Source of the DNA: Petrocella atlantisensis
GTDB taxonomy: Bacteria; Bacillota; Clostridia; Lachnospirales; Vallitaleaceae
Direction: 5' to 3'
NCBI RefSeq assembly: GCF_900538275.1
Contig: NZ_LR130778.1
Coordinates: 1,402,001-1,466,000 of the forward strand
DNA length: 64,000 nt
This document shows positions 55,444-64,000 of the stretch, one piece after another. A model generated the notes under the pieces. It was not told the origin of the DNA and ran no database searches. It saw nothing but the letters and a program-made list of their open reading frames with translations. Each line of letters opens with the position of its first letter. Positions within the stretch are counted from its first letter, which is position 1. A program made the translations under genes and the position numbers.

Positions 55444-55524
55444 ATGACACCTCCTATTGGATAGTTTAACAGAGGGTTTATAGGCTGTCAATCTAGAGAA
55501 ATCAGCCGAATTTTCAGGTATGGA

Positions 55525-55553
55525 TTGCAAGTTTTGTATCAAAGACTTATAAT
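55525..55553 (+). promoter_or_regulatory. Promoter of the DUF5721 gene
   Basis: TTGCAA (55525-55530), 17 bases, TATAAT (55548-55553). The ATG at 55584 follows GAGAGGAATC. Confidence 0.8.
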
Positions 55554-55583
55554 AAAATCATTCTAGCTTATGAGAGGAATCAC

Positions 55584-56081
55584 ATGATTGGATTAATTGC
55601 TGACGACACGAAAACCTTTATGAACCAACTCATTAAAACCGATATTTTTGATAATTTCCTGGTCTTATCTCTTGACTTAGATACCTTGTGCCGATTCTCT
55701 GTTAACGGGGCCGTTAATTCAGGTTACATGTCTAAGGAAGATGCCCAGATTCAATCCATCGATGAATATGTTGCCTGGACCTATATTAAACCTGTGGTGG
55801 CAACAGTTTTGAAACAAAGTCTAAGACCCACCGGTATGAAGCTTACCTTAACCCTATCTCAAGACGCTACTGAAGAGATTCTAAGACGCCATGGCCAAAG
55901 CCTTTCCGGTCATCCTATTAAAGGCTTCATCTTGAATATCCTATTTGACGGTCAACATGTTAAACTTACCACTGGTGTGAATTATAACCAATTTACCTTG
56001 GACAAGTCTCTAGAGTATGCCTTTGATGCTATGATTACCCAGTTCTTCAAAAAAAATGAGCTGATTATGATTAAAATATAG
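55584..56081 (+). CDS. DUF5721 protein
   Basis: 165 residues, soluble alpha/beta. It resembles DUF5721 proteins of Lachnospirales-like Clostridia (FSVNGAVNSGYMSKEDAQ, YIKPVVATVLKQSLRPTGMKLTL). No role is known. It lies just before htpG, but the CIRCE hairpin separates them. Confidence 0.75.
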   Translation: MIGLIADDTKTFMNQLIKTDIFDNFLVLSLDLDTLCRFSVNGAVNSGYMSKEDAQIQSIDEYVAWTYIKPVVATVLKQSLRPTGMKLTLTLSQDATEEILRRHGQSLSGHPIKGFILNILFDGQHVKLTTGVNYNQFTLDKSLEYAFDAMITQFFKKNELIMIKI

Positions 56082-56089
56082 TTTTGCTT

Positions 56090-56116
56090 TTAGCACTCTT
56101 CTCATGAGAGTGCTAA
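56090..56116 (+). promoter_or_regulatory. CIRCE element (HrcA operator)
   Basis: TTAGCACTC, nine bases, GAGTGCTAA: a perfect match to the CIRCE consensus. It lies 7 bases upstream of the htpG -35 box. With its T-rich tail it may also end the DUF5721 transcript. Confidence 0.95.
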
Positions 56117-56123
56117 ATTTTTC

Positions 56124-56152
56124 TTGACAATCTATGTAGGAACGACTATCAT
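56124..56152 (+). promoter_or_regulatory. htpG promoter
   Basis: TTGACA (56124-56129), 17 bases, TATCAT (56147-56152), just after CIRCE, so HrcA should repress it in the absence of stress. Confidence 0.88.
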
Positions 56153-56206
56153 ATACATTGGATATGGTTATATTAATCATAATTACATATAAGAGGAGGT
56201 TATAGC

Positions 56207-58105
56207 ATGAGCATTGAAAAAGGAAGCTTGTCTATACACAGCGAAAATATTTTCCCAATAATTAAAAAATGGTTGTATTCTGACCACGATATCTTTGTAA
56301 GAGAATTGATTTCAAATGGCAGTGATGCCATAACCAAATTAAGAAAACTAGCGACTATGGGTGAAGTAGAACTCCCTTCAGATGAAGCTTACAAGATTGT
56401 CGTGCGTTATGACGAAAAGGCAGACACCTTGACTTTTACAGACAATGGTATTGGTCTGACCGCTGAAGAAGTTAAGAAATACATCAATCAGATTGCTTTT
56501 TCTGGTGCTGAAGATTTCCTGAACACCTATAAGGATAAAGCAGATTCCGAGCAGATTATCGGACATTTTGGCCTTGGCTTCTATTCCGCTTTTATGGTAG
56601 CAGGGCAGGTGGAGATCAAGTCTCTTTCATACAAACAAGATGCAACACCCATTCACTGGACATGTGACGGCGGCACTGAATTCAAACTAGAAGATGGTGA
56701 CAGAAGCGAAAGAGGTACAGACATTATCTTGCATCTAGGAGAAGATGGCAAAGAGTTCAAAAATGCTTATAAGATTAAGAGCACCATTGAAAAATACTGT
56801 TCTTTCATGCCTTATGAGATTTATTTCGAAGAAGTCGGCAAAGAAGAAGAAAAAACAACAGAAACAGATAAAGACAGCGAAGATAAGGTCGTTGAACCTA
56901 AGCCTTTAAATGAGATCTCACCCTTATATCTAAAACAACCCAGTGAATGTACGGATGAAGAATACAAGGCTTTCTACCGTGATACTTTCATGGATTTTAA
57001 AGAGCCTTTGTTCTGGATTCATTTGAACATGGATTATCCCTTCAATCTTAAGGGTATCCTATACTTCCCTAAGCTTGGCAACGAGTTTGAGAACATCGAA
57101 GGTCAGATTAAGCTTTACAACAGCCAAGTGTTTGTTGCACAAAACATTAAGGAAGTCATTCCCGAATTCTTATTGTTGTTAAAAGGTGTGATTGACTGTC
57201 CTGACTTACCTCTGAATGTCTCAAGAAGCTTCCTACAAAACGATGGTTTTGTTAAGAAAATCTCGGATTATATATCTAAGAAAGTGGCCGATCGCTTAAA
57301 AAGCCTACATAAAAGTGATAAAGCATCCTATGAGAAATTCTGGGGCGACATCCACCCCTTCATCAAATTCGGTGGACTTAGAGACGAAAAGTTCTATGAC
57401 AAAGTTAAAGACATTATCTTATACAAAACAACAACCGGCGACTATGTGGTTCTAAGTGACTATCTGGAACGTAATAAAGATAAGCATGAAAATAAGGTCT
57501 ATTATGTCACCGATCCGGTACAACAAGCCCAATATATTAAGATGTTCAAAGACCATGATATGGAAGCAGTCATCTTAGAACATAGCATCGATCAGGCTTT
57601 TATCTCTCATATTGAAGCTAAAACGAGCGATGTTAAGTTTGCAAGAATTGATGCTGACTTAACGGATGTAATGAAAGAAGAAATACATGAAGATGATCAA
57701 GATGCCCATAACGCATCTGCTGAACAACTTCAAAAGCTTTTTGCAGAGGTTCTGTCTAAAGAAGACATTAAGGTTCAACTGGAGTCTCTCAAATCAGAAG
57801 ACATCTCTGCCGTTATTGTACTTGCTGAAGAATCCAGAAGAATGCAAGACATGAGCAAGATGTACGGCTTTATGGGTATGGGACTTGGAGATATGCCAAG
57901 TGATGAGACTTTGATTTTGAATAAGAAAAACAAGATTGTCGACTTCATACTCACCCACCAGGCGGAAGCGGATAAGAAAGAAGATGTGAAGCTTTTCTGT
58001 GAGCATTTATATGATTTGGCACTCATGAGCCATAAGCCTCTTGATGCTGAAGCCATGACAAAATTCATTCAACGCAGCCAGTCTTTATTAACTCGTATGA
58101 TCTAA
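56207..58105 (+). CDS. htpG: Hsp90 chaperone HtpG
   Basis: 632 residues, full length. The N-terminal GHKL ATPase has ELISNGSDAITKLRKL, TDNGIGLT and GHFGLGFYSAFMVA. A Glu/Lys-rich linker (about 215-240) precedes the middle domain with the catalytic Arg segment (NVSRSFLQND), and a C-terminal dimer domain ends it. An AGAGGAGG site precedes the ATG. Regulation by CIRCE differs from Bacillus subtilis, where htpG is not under HrcA. Confidence 0.97.
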   Translation: MSIEKGSLSIHSENIFPIIKKWLYSDHDIFVRELISNGSDAITKLRKLATMGEVELPSDEAYKIVVRYDEKADTLTFTDNGIGLTAEEVKKYINQIAFSGAEDFLNTYKDKADSEQIIGHFGLGFYSAFMVAGQVEIKSLSYKQDATPIHWTCDGGTEFKLEDGDRSERGTDIILHLGEDGKEFKNAYKIKSTIEKYCSFMPYEIYFEEVGKEEEKTTETDKDSEDKVVEPKPLNEISPLYLKQPSECTDEEYKAFYRDTFMDFKEPLFWIHLNMDYPFNLKGILYFPKLGNEFENIEGQIKLYNSQVFVAQNIKEVIPEFLLLLKGVIDCPDLPLNVSRSFLQNDGFVKKISDYISKKVADRLKSLHKSDKASYEKFWGDIHPFIKFGGLRDEKFYDKVKDIILYKTTTGDYVVLSDYLERNKDKHENKVYYVTDPVQQAQYIKMFKDHDMEAVILEHSIDQAFISHIEAKTSDVKFARIDADLTDVMKEEIHEDDQDAHNASAEQLQKLFAEVLSKEDIKVQLESLKSEDISAVIVLAEESRRMQDMSKMYGFMGMGLGDMPSDETLILNKKNKIVDFILTHQAEADKKEDVKLFCEHLYDLALMSHKPLDAEAMTKFIQRSQSLLTRMI

Positions 58106-58147
58106 TGTACGTGCCAAGGCTCATCTAATATCTAAGAAGAAAATAGC

Positions 58148-58186
58148 AGCCTCAAGACTTGGGATAAAAGCCCGATTCTTGGGGCT
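58148..58186 (+). terminator. Hairpin after htpG
   Basis: AGCCTCAAGA and TCTTGGGGCT pair (one G-U), with inner TTGGG/CCCGA. The T tail is weak, so it is a moderate terminator. Confidence 0.6.
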
Positions 58187-58203
58187 GTACTTATTCTATT
58201 CAT

Positions 58204-58232
58204 TTGACAGTTGACTGAAAAAATGATAAGAT
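58204..58232 (+). promoter_or_regulatory. Promoter of the lysine riboswitch-dapA operon
   Basis: TTGACA (58204-58209), 17 bases, TAAGAT (58227-58232). The transcript starts about 40 bases before the aptamer. Confidence 0.85.
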
Positions 58233-58278
58233 TAACTCAATTTTATACGTTGTTTTGAACCTTGTTGTTCATCAACGA

Positions 58279-58447
58279 AAGTAGAGGCGCGATAGCTAAG
58301 AGTCATTATATGGATGCATTCAGGTGCAAATGATGTATAATTAAAGGAGATGTCGCCGAAGGTTTGGGTTACCTGTAAGCCCCTTCCTGGGCAACTGGTT
58401 AACAGCCATTTGACTGTCGTATACCTTGCGTATATGAAGTGCTACTT
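58279..58447 (+). promoter_or_regulatory. Lysine riboswitch (L box) aptamer
   Basis: P1 is AAGTAG (58279-58284) with CTACTT (58442-58447), enclosing 169 bases, the usual size. Inside are GTAGAGGCGCG, GGAGATGTCGCCGAAG, GGGTTACCTGTAAGCCCC and CTGGGCAACTGG, all typical L-box parts. AAGTGC (58437-58442) can pair with GCACTT (58477-58482) as antiterminator. Lysine should favour the terminator and switch off dapA and dapB. Confidence 0.9.
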
Positions 58448-58470
58448 GTGTCTTATCATTCTGAGAATGC

Positions 58471-58496
58471 ACAGTCGCACTTGTTGACTGTTTTTT
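58471..58496 (+). terminator. Riboswitch-controlled terminator
   Basis: ACAGTC and GACTGT pair around a 9-base loop and six T follow. The loop holds the antiterminator strand. The dapA ribosome site is about 45 bases downstream. Confidence 0.88.
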
Positions 58497-58553
58497 ATTG
58501 TCAAAAAATGGGTAAAGTTACTCAATCATCGATTAAACTTTAGGAGGAATCAT

Positions 58554-59441
58554 ATGTCAATATTTACCGGATCCGGCGTAGCAATAGTAACACCTATGAA
58601 TGTAGACGAAAGTGTTAACTATGACAAATTAAGAGAACTGATTGATTTTCAAATCGATCACGGCACCAATTGTATCGTTATATGCGGTACCACTGGCGAA
58701 GCATCCACACTCACAGATGAAGAACAATTAGAATGTATCCGTGTAGCTGTAGAACATACGAATAAACGTGTACCTGTTATGGCCGGTACAGGTAGTAACC
58801 ATACCGCCCATGGTATTGAGCTTTCGCAAAAAGCAGAAGCACTTGGTGCAGATGCCTTGCTCCTTGTAACACCCTATTATAACAAAACCACACAAAAAGG
58901 CCTTATCCGTCATTATACGGAGATTGCTGCTGCTGTAAGTATTCCTATTATGCTCTATAACGTACCATCAAGAACAGGCCTTAATATAGAACCTTCAACT
59001 GCAAAAGCACTATCTCTTGTTGACAACATCGTTGCCATCAAAGAAGCCAGTGGCAACATTGCCCAAGTGGTTGATCTTGCCCATGCAGTAGAAGGTCGAT
59101 TGGACATATACTCCGGTAACGATGATCAGATTCTCCCCCTTCTTGCCCTTGGTGGCAAAGGTGTTGTTTCTGTTATTGCCAATATCTTACCAAAAGAAAC
59201 CCATGATATCGTGGCCAATTATAGAACCGGTGACTTAGAAGGTGCCCTTGCCAGACAACTTAAGATGCACGAGCTGACAAAAGCCATCTTCTGTGAAGTC
59301 AATCCCGTACCTATAAAAAAAGCCCTTAATCTTATGGGGATGAATGTAGGACCTACAAGAGGACCGCTTTTTGAAATGGAACCTGCCAATGTCGAGTATC
59401 TAAAAAAAGCTATGCTTGATATGGGCTTGAACGTGCAATAA
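58554..59441 (+). CDS. dapA: 4-hydroxy-tetrahydrodipicolinate synthase
   Basis: 295 residues, full length. It joins pyruvate and aspartate semialdehyde in the lysine/diaminopimelate pathway. Motifs: GTTGEASTLTDEEQ, VTPYYNKTTQKGL, YNVPSRTG with the catalytic Tyr, and the Schiff-base Lys in VAIKEASGN. AGGAGG precedes the ATG. It is the first gene after the lysine riboswitch and is followed by dapB after 13 bases. Confidence 0.97.
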   Translation: MSIFTGSGVAIVTPMNVDESVNYDKLRELIDFQIDHGTNCIVICGTTGEASTLTDEEQLECIRVAVEHTNKRVPVMAGTGSNHTAHGIELSQKAEALGADALLLVTPYYNKTTQKGLIRHYTEIAAAVSIPIMLYNVPSRTGLNIEPSTAKALSLVDNIVAIKEASGNIAQVVDLAHAVEGRLDIYSGNDDQILPLLALGGKGVVSVIANILPKETHDIVANYRTGDLEGALARQLKMHELTKAIFCEVNPVPIKKALNLMGMNVGPTRGPLFEMEPANVEYLKKAMLDMGLNVQ

Positions 59442-59454
59442 AAGGAGGTTCGCC

Positions 59455-60213
59455 ATGACACGAATTATTATGCACGGTTGTAACGGCAAAATGGGTCAGG
59501 TTATATCCTCATTGGTAGCAGAAAACGATCAAGTGACCATCGTAGCCGGTATCGACCCTTATATGGGCATAGAAAACCCTTACCCAGTGTTTGAAACACC
59601 GGAACAATGTCATGTAAAAGCAGATGTCATCATCGATTTCTCAAATGCAAATGCCGTTGACGCCATCTTAGATTATAGTGCTAAAACAAGTATCCCTATC
59701 GTTGTATGTACCACCGGTCTTAGTGAAGACCAAGTAGCACATCTTAAGGCAATCAGTGAAAAAGTTGCTGTATTGTTTTCAGCCAATATGTCCCTTGGTA
59801 TTAATTTGCTGATTAGCTTGGCTCAAAAAGCAACAAAAATTCTGACGGATGCGAACTTTGATATTGAGATCATCGAGAAACATCATAACCAGAAAGTTGA
59901 TGCACCAAGCGGTACGGCTCTAGCCATCGCAGACGGCATCAACTATACACTGGATCATACTTATAATTACAAATATGATCGTAGTGCAGAACGCATTAAA
60001 CGACCCAAGAAAGAGATTGGTATCCATGCCATTCGTGGTGGTACCATCGTTGGTGAACATGATGTTATTTTTGCCGGCGAAGATGAGATTATTGAAATCA
60101 ATCACAAAGCCATGTCCAAACGTATTTTTGCCGTAGGTGCTGTGAATGCTGCCAGATTCTTAGATGGCAAACCTGCTGGTCTCTATAACATGGGCGACCT
60201 TATGACGTTTTAA
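59455..60213 (+). CDS. dapB: 4-hydroxy-tetrahydrodipicolinate reductase
   Basis: 252 residues. NAD(P)-binding start MHGCNGKMGQ, then CTTGLSEDQV, SANMSLGINLL, the signature EKHHNQKVDAPSGTA and HAIRGGTIVGEHDV. It reduces the DapA product. It has its own AAAGGAGG site and is in the dapA operon. Confidence 0.97.
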   Translation: MTRIIMHGCNGKMGQVISSLVAENDQVTIVAGIDPYMGIENPYPVFETPEQCHVKADVIIDFSNANAVDAILDYSAKTSIPIVVCTTGLSEDQVAHLKAISEKVAVLFSANMSLGINLLISLAQKATKILTDANFDIEIIEKHHNQKVDAPSGTALAIADGINYTLDHTYNYKYDRSAERIKRPKKEIGIHAIRGGTIVGEHDVIFAGEDEIIEINHKAMSKRIFAVGAVNAARFLDGKPAGLYNMGDLMTF

Positions 60214-60230
60214 GCTACAGGAGGCAAAGT

Positions 60231-61526
60231 ATGCAAACAAAAAATAATTTGATCATTATCAGTGTGGATGCCCTAAATAAGTTGGACTATAAGACCTTAT
60301 TAGGCCTGCCAACTTTTGCCGGCTTTCTACGTGAAGGTGCTCATGTTAAAGAAGTGACCAGTGTTTACCCAACCGTCACTTATACCTGTCATACTTCTTT
60401 GTCCACCGGCCACTACCCTTCTGTTCATGGCATCTATAACAATGAACTTCCTGATCCTGCCAAAGCAACCCTTCAAGATTGGCATTGGTATGAACGGGAC
60501 ATTAAAGTACCTACTTTTTTTGATTATGCCAATCAGGCCGGTCTAAAAACCGCGGCTGTCTTGTGGCCGGTTATGGCTGGTGCTAACATCGATTACAATA
60601 TCCCTGAAATCTGGTCACCAGATCATTCCATTAGCCGTCTTAAGCTTTTCTGGGATTATGGCACTAAAAATATGTTATGGCCTGTAGTCAAGTATAAGCG
60701 ACTATTAAAAGGCACGACCCAGCCTTACTTGGATAATTTTAGTGAAGCTGTTTCCCATTATATCTTAAAGAAGAAAAAGCCCAATCTAATGGCCATACAT
60801 TTTACAGAGCTGGATACCATGCGACATATCCATGGCCTAAAGAGTAAAGAAAGTCTCAAAGCCTTAAAGCGTATTGACCAGCGCATTGAACGCTTGATTC
60901 AAACCCTTGAAAAAAACGGTCAACTGCCACATACCAATATTGTTTTACTTGGGGACCACGGGACCCATGATTTTGATACCGTTATTGAGATCAATAGTTT
61001 ATTTAAAAAAGAAGGCCTTCTTACAACCGATGCTGACAATAAGATTACTTCATGGCAAGCCTATGCTTGTACTTGTGGTGGCTCATGTCAGATTCATATT
61101 CATGAAAAAGCTACAGAAGAGATACGAACAAAAATCAAAGTGGTCTTAGAGGCTTTTACAAAAATGCCTGAAACGCCACTACGCTTCATGTTGACCCATG
61201 ATGAAGCTTCCGAAAAATACAACTTATCCGGAGACTTTAGCTATATTCTAGAAGCTAAGGACCGTCATGTTTTTAGAAACAGTGCCTCAGGTAAAATCAT
61301 ACATGATAGTAAAGACGATCCGGACACCTATATTGGTGATCATGGTTTTATGCCTGAGCACCCGGATCAAAAAACCTTACTCTTAATGAAAGGCCCTTCC
61401 ATTAAAAAAGGCGCTGTGCTATTGCACAGTCACCTGGTTGATGAAGGACCCACCTTTGCCGCTTTGTTAGGCCTTAAAATGGAGAAAGTAGAAGGTAGAG
61501 TATTAGAAGAATTGATGCATCTATAA
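60231..61526 (+). CDS. Type I phosphodiesterase / nucleotide pyrophosphatase (alkaline phosphatase superfamily)
   Basis: 431 residues. IIISVDALNK near the N-terminus gives the first metal Asp, SVYPTVTYTCHTSLSTG the catalytic Thr, FTELDTMRHIHG and LLGDHGTHDF further metal residues. No signal peptide, so it is cytosolic. It lies 17 bases after dapB and may be cotranscribed. The substrate is unknown. Confidence 0.88.
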   Translation: MQTKNNLIIISVDALNKLDYKTLLGLPTFAGFLREGAHVKEVTSVYPTVTYTCHTSLSTGHYPSVHGIYNNELPDPAKATLQDWHWYERDIKVPTFFDYANQAGLKTAAVLWPVMAGANIDYNIPEIWSPDHSISRLKLFWDYGTKNMLWPVVKYKRLLKGTTQPYLDNFSEAVSHYILKKKKPNLMAIHFTELDTMRHIHGLKSKESLKALKRIDQRIERLIQTLEKNGQLPHTNIVLLGDHGTHDFDTVIEINSLFKKEGLLTTDADNKITSWQAYACTCGGSCQIHIHEKATEEIRTKIKVVLEAFTKMPETPLRFMLTHDEASEKYNLSGDFSYILEAKDRHVFRNSASGKIIHDSKDDPDTYIGDHGFMPEHPDQKTLLLMKGPSIKKGAVLLHSHLVDEGPTFAALLGLKMEKVEGRVLEELMHL

Positions 61527-61530
61527 GACC

Positions 61531-63090
61531 TTAAGCATGTTTTTGTTTGAATTTATCTCGTATTTGCTTGTAGATATTGTAGATGAGCTGCTCTTTAAGT
61601 AGGATTAAGGTCAACCCATAGATGACCATACCGAGGGTGATATCTATTCCTATTATGGCTAAGTTACCTTTAGTTGATACACCCAACATGGGGTTCAAAT
61701 ACTGATTTAACAAATATACACTACCACCCATGACCGCAGTGGCCATTAAGGTCTTAAACAAGGTGTTAAAGAATCGGTGAAGAGGAAATGAATTGAACTG
61801 CCTGCTAAAGAGAAAGAAGCTGAGTACAGCACCACAGTAGAAGGCAATGGATGTACCGTTGGCGATGCCTGCAAAGCCATACTTGCCCACTAAAAGATTA
61901 TTAAGTCCAATATTCACCAAAATAATGAAGCCGCCTATAAGCAAAGGGATTCGTCGAATGCCTAGCGTATAGTAGGCTTTATTTAATACATCTATAAACC
62001 CGAAAGCAATCATAAAAGAGGTATATCCGGTAAAAGCAATGGTGGTGGCGATGGTGCCGCTTGCGTCAAAGACACCCCGTTCAAAAATAAGGGCAATCAC
62101 ATAGGGGCCGGTCAGTATCAAACCAATGGACATCGGAATCAAGAGTAATAATACACTCCTTAGAACGTTAATGACAGATTGATATAAGCCTTCATGGTTT
62201 TCATCTAGGAACTTCTCATTGAATTTTGGAAACATGACCGCCGTAATACCATATACCGTTGTTGTTACTATAGCCTTAAAAAGCATATTACCATAATAAA
62301 TAGCAGAGACATTTCCGTCACCTAGAAAAGAAGCAGCTTTGTTGTCTATGACAATATTGAACTGATGGGTCAATGTAACCAAGATGATGGGAATAATCCC
62401 AATAAAAAAGTGTTTTAACGCCGGGTGCTTAAAATCAATATGCCCCATAAGAGGTACCAGTTTATGTTTAATAACTGAAGGTGCTAGGACAATCATCTGA
62501 AGCAACCACCCGATCATGGTGATTAAGGCAAGGCCTGCAATACCGTTTGTTTCAATACCGATAGCCAGATAGATGAAGAACAGAATGTTATATGGAAAAC
62601 TAATCATTGCTGGTAAGATAAACTTTTCATGGGCTTGCATAGCACCTACAAACAGATAGGTTAGAGAAATAAACAAGATGGAAGGTATCATAATCCGGGT
62701 CATTTGTATGGTCATCTCAAGTTTTTCACCGGTATAACCCGTCGCAAACAGCTTTACAATCCATGGCGCTGCTATATAATAAGCAATGCCCATCACAAGA
62801 GATAATAAAACAACTGCATTAAAAATACTGCTAATACCCTTGGTATCTTCTTGGTTTTTTCTATACCGGACAAATATAGGAATGATATTGGTGGCGATCG
62901 CGCTACCAATACCAAGAAACACACTGGTGGTCAAACTTAAAGTCATAAAGAAAACATCGGATTCAAAATCAGCACCTAATTTGTAGCCGATAAAGGTATC
63001 TCTTAATAACCCCACCACTTTGCCAATCAAGGTTAGCCCAATAATGACCACAATCATATTTAGGGATGAATCTTTTTTATTTCTTACCAT
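61531..63090 (-). CDS. murJ: Lipid II flippase MurJ (MviN family)
   Basis: 519 residues with about 14 membrane helices. The start has the MurJ pattern (LIGKVVGLLRDTFIGYKLGA, SDVFFMTLSL). NIIPIFVRYRK and a later GVFDASGTIATTIAF stretch also match. It moves lipid II across the membrane for wall synthesis. It lies 13 bases after the partial gene on its right and may be cotranscribed with it. Confidence 0.9.
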   Translation of the reverse strand: MVRNKKDSSLNMIVVIIGLTLIGKVVGLLRDTFIGYKLGADFESDVFFMTLSLTTSVFLGIGSAIATNIIPIFVRYRKNQEDTKGISSIFNAVVLLSLVMGIAYYIAAPWIVKLFATGYTGEKLEMTIQMTRIMIPSILFISLTYLFVGAMQAHEKFILPAMISFPYNILFFIYLAIGIETNGIAGLALITMIGWLLQMIVLAPSVIKHKLVPLMGHIDFKHPALKHFFIGIIPIILVTLTHQFNIVIDNKAASFLGDGNVSAIYYGNMLFKAIVTTTVYGITAVMFPKFNEKFLDENHEGLYQSVINVLRSVLLLLIPMSIGLILTGPYVIALIFERGVFDASGTIATTIAFTGYTSFMIAFGFIDVLNKAYYTLGIRRIPLLIGGFIILVNIGLNNLLVGKYGFAGIANGTSIAFYCGAVLSFFLFSRQFNSFPLHRFFNTLFKTLMATAVMGGSVYLLNQYLNPMLGVSTKGNLAIIGIDITLGMVIYGLTLILLKEQLIYNIYKQIRDKFKQKHA

Positions 63091-63103
63091 GGGAACCTCG
63101 CAT

Positions 63104-64000
63104 TTATCTGGATACGGTTGTCTTAGGATACAGGTCTGTCAATCGATAGGTCATTTTACTACTTCCTGAAAATGTAAAACTAAGGGTCTGAAAGCTGTCG
63201 TACAGGTTCACACTGTTATTCTCTTCTACTTGGTACAAAAGACCGTTTAAATCGATGTAACGAACACCATCATACCACTGATTTTTGTCTTCTGTTGCTC
63301 CGGCATTAATATAAAATACATTCTTACCGGACTTGGCAACAAATTCTCTTAATAGTTCATGGATTTGTTGACGCTCATATTGAAAAAATCCTTTTTCATT
63401 GCTGGTAAGGCTCTGTGTTCCAAGAATAATGATTGTATTTTGAACCGTTGTGGCAAGTGTGGTTTTTAACTTATTCCATTGTGTTTCATCGGTCATCACC
63501 ATACTGCCTGTGCCCATAGCAAGAGATATTAGCCTAGCCCCTTCCATGTCTAAAACGCTATATTGGTTCTTGTAGATATAATGATTTTTGAGCAGTTTAT
63601 TTCCGTCAATATGGGTCTGACCGGCAAAAATACCGTAGCCTGCGCCGTTCATTGTTTCATATACCTTTTCCATAACAATGCTATCTAGCAACCGGTTTTG
63701 TTTAACCGTTGTTCCAAAAATATTGACCGTAAAACCGGCTTCAGGCAAGGCTTCATATAATGGATCCTTGGTATCCGGATCAAATATATTCAAGGTTATG
63801 CTCGTTCGTTTCCCTTGATAATAGGCAGTTATGGTGGTTTTTCCCCCTTCCATAGGGATGAAGGTATTGTTGCTAATCGTACCAAACCCACCGGACATAC
63901 TCCATGCAATCTGACCTGCATCTATGGCCACAGGGTTATAATTCATGTCTCTGGCTAAAAGCTTAATACCAATTGGTTTTGACACCATATATGGTGATTT
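63104..64000 (-). CDS. Partial exported protein, C-terminal part (5' end outside window)
   Basis: At least 298 residues; the frame stays open to 64000, so the ATG at 63988 is not the start. An Ig-like stretch (about 1-70 of the visible part, with WSMSGGFGTISNNTF) is followed by a domain of phosphoesterase-like plan (GIFAGQTHIDGNK, IIILGTQSLTSNEKGFF, VFYINAG). It resembles the C-terminus of phosphodiester glycosidase-type surface proteins, but I cannot confirm that. It lies upstream of murJ. Confidence 0.5.
   Translation of the reverse strand, partial: KSPYMVSKPIGIKLLARDMNYNPVAIDAGQIAWSMSGGFGTISNNTFIPMEGGKTTITAYYQGKRTSITLNIFDPDTKDPLYEALPEAGFTVNIFGTTVKQNRLLDSIVMEKVYETMNGAGYGIFAGQTHIDGNKLLKNHYIYKNQYSVLDMEGARLISLAMGTGSMVMTDETQWNKLKTTLATTVQNTIIILGTQSLTSNEKGFFQYERQQIHELLREFVAKSGKNVFYINAGATEDKNQWYDGVRYIDLNGLLYQVEENNSVNLYDSFQTLSFTFSGSSKMTYRLTDLYPKTTVSR

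Noticed and set aside
1-64000. tRNA or rRNA genes
   Set aside because: No cloverleaf with conserved T-loop or rRNA-like stretch was noticed; a dedicated scan such as tRNAscan was not possible here.

Overview
The window comes from a low-GC Clostridia chromosome, probably near Lachnospirales/Vallitaleales. The clues are DUF1836, DUF5721 and YerC-type genes, strong Shine-Dalgarno sites, an L-box before dapA and CIRCE before htpG. It has two parts. Positions 1 to about 43,500 are the inner part of a large integrated conjugative element (ICE); its left end lies outside the window. Positions 43,616-64,000 are ordinary housekeeping chromosome starting at rlmD.

The ICE reads almost entirely on the minus strand. 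From right to left it carries: a Cro-like regulator; a parA broken by a three-recombinase (RIT) transposon; parB; a DUF6908-like gene; radC flanked by two small helical proteins; a Toprim primase-like gene; three surface-protein genes; a 1299-residue TPR-CHAT protease with its own promoter and a structured leader; mobC, relaxase and virD4; a VirB2-like pilin; a DUF6133 pilin-like gene interrupted by a group II intron; TrbL and PrgI-like genes; a prepilin peptidase; an AT-rich cargo block (EEP-fold enzyme plus a 1517-residue SIR2-STAND protein); a full Tad-type motor (CpaB, CpaE, CpaF, TadB, TadC, two TadE-like pseudopilins); surface proteins; a membrane NlpC/P60 hydrolase; and a lone VirB4/TraC N-terminal domain. 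No intact VirB4 ATPase is visible. The Tad motor and the type IV secretion parts look like one machine, with DUF6133 as a possible pilin. That hybrid is the best candidate here for an undescribed system. Hairpin terminators stand directly before several ribosome sites in these operons and may set expression steps.

Three other elements are nested in the ICE. The group II intron sits in the DUF6133 gene. The RIT transposon cuts parA exactly in its Walker A codons. The SIR2/EEP block interrupts the Tad genes. All three RIT recombinases are frameshifted, and each of the four breaks is cured by adding one base to a short homopolymer.

The chromosomal part holds rlmD, pcrA, DUF1836, a TrpR-like YerC regulator, a PHP phosphatase, a two-gene LysO-like exporter, a soluble chemotaxis receptor with a C-terminal Cache-like domain, DegV, an M18 aminopeptidase, DUF5721, htpG, a lysine riboswitch with dapA-dapB, a phosphodiesterase, murJ and a partial surface protein. 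I saw no tRNA, rRNA or CRISPR array.
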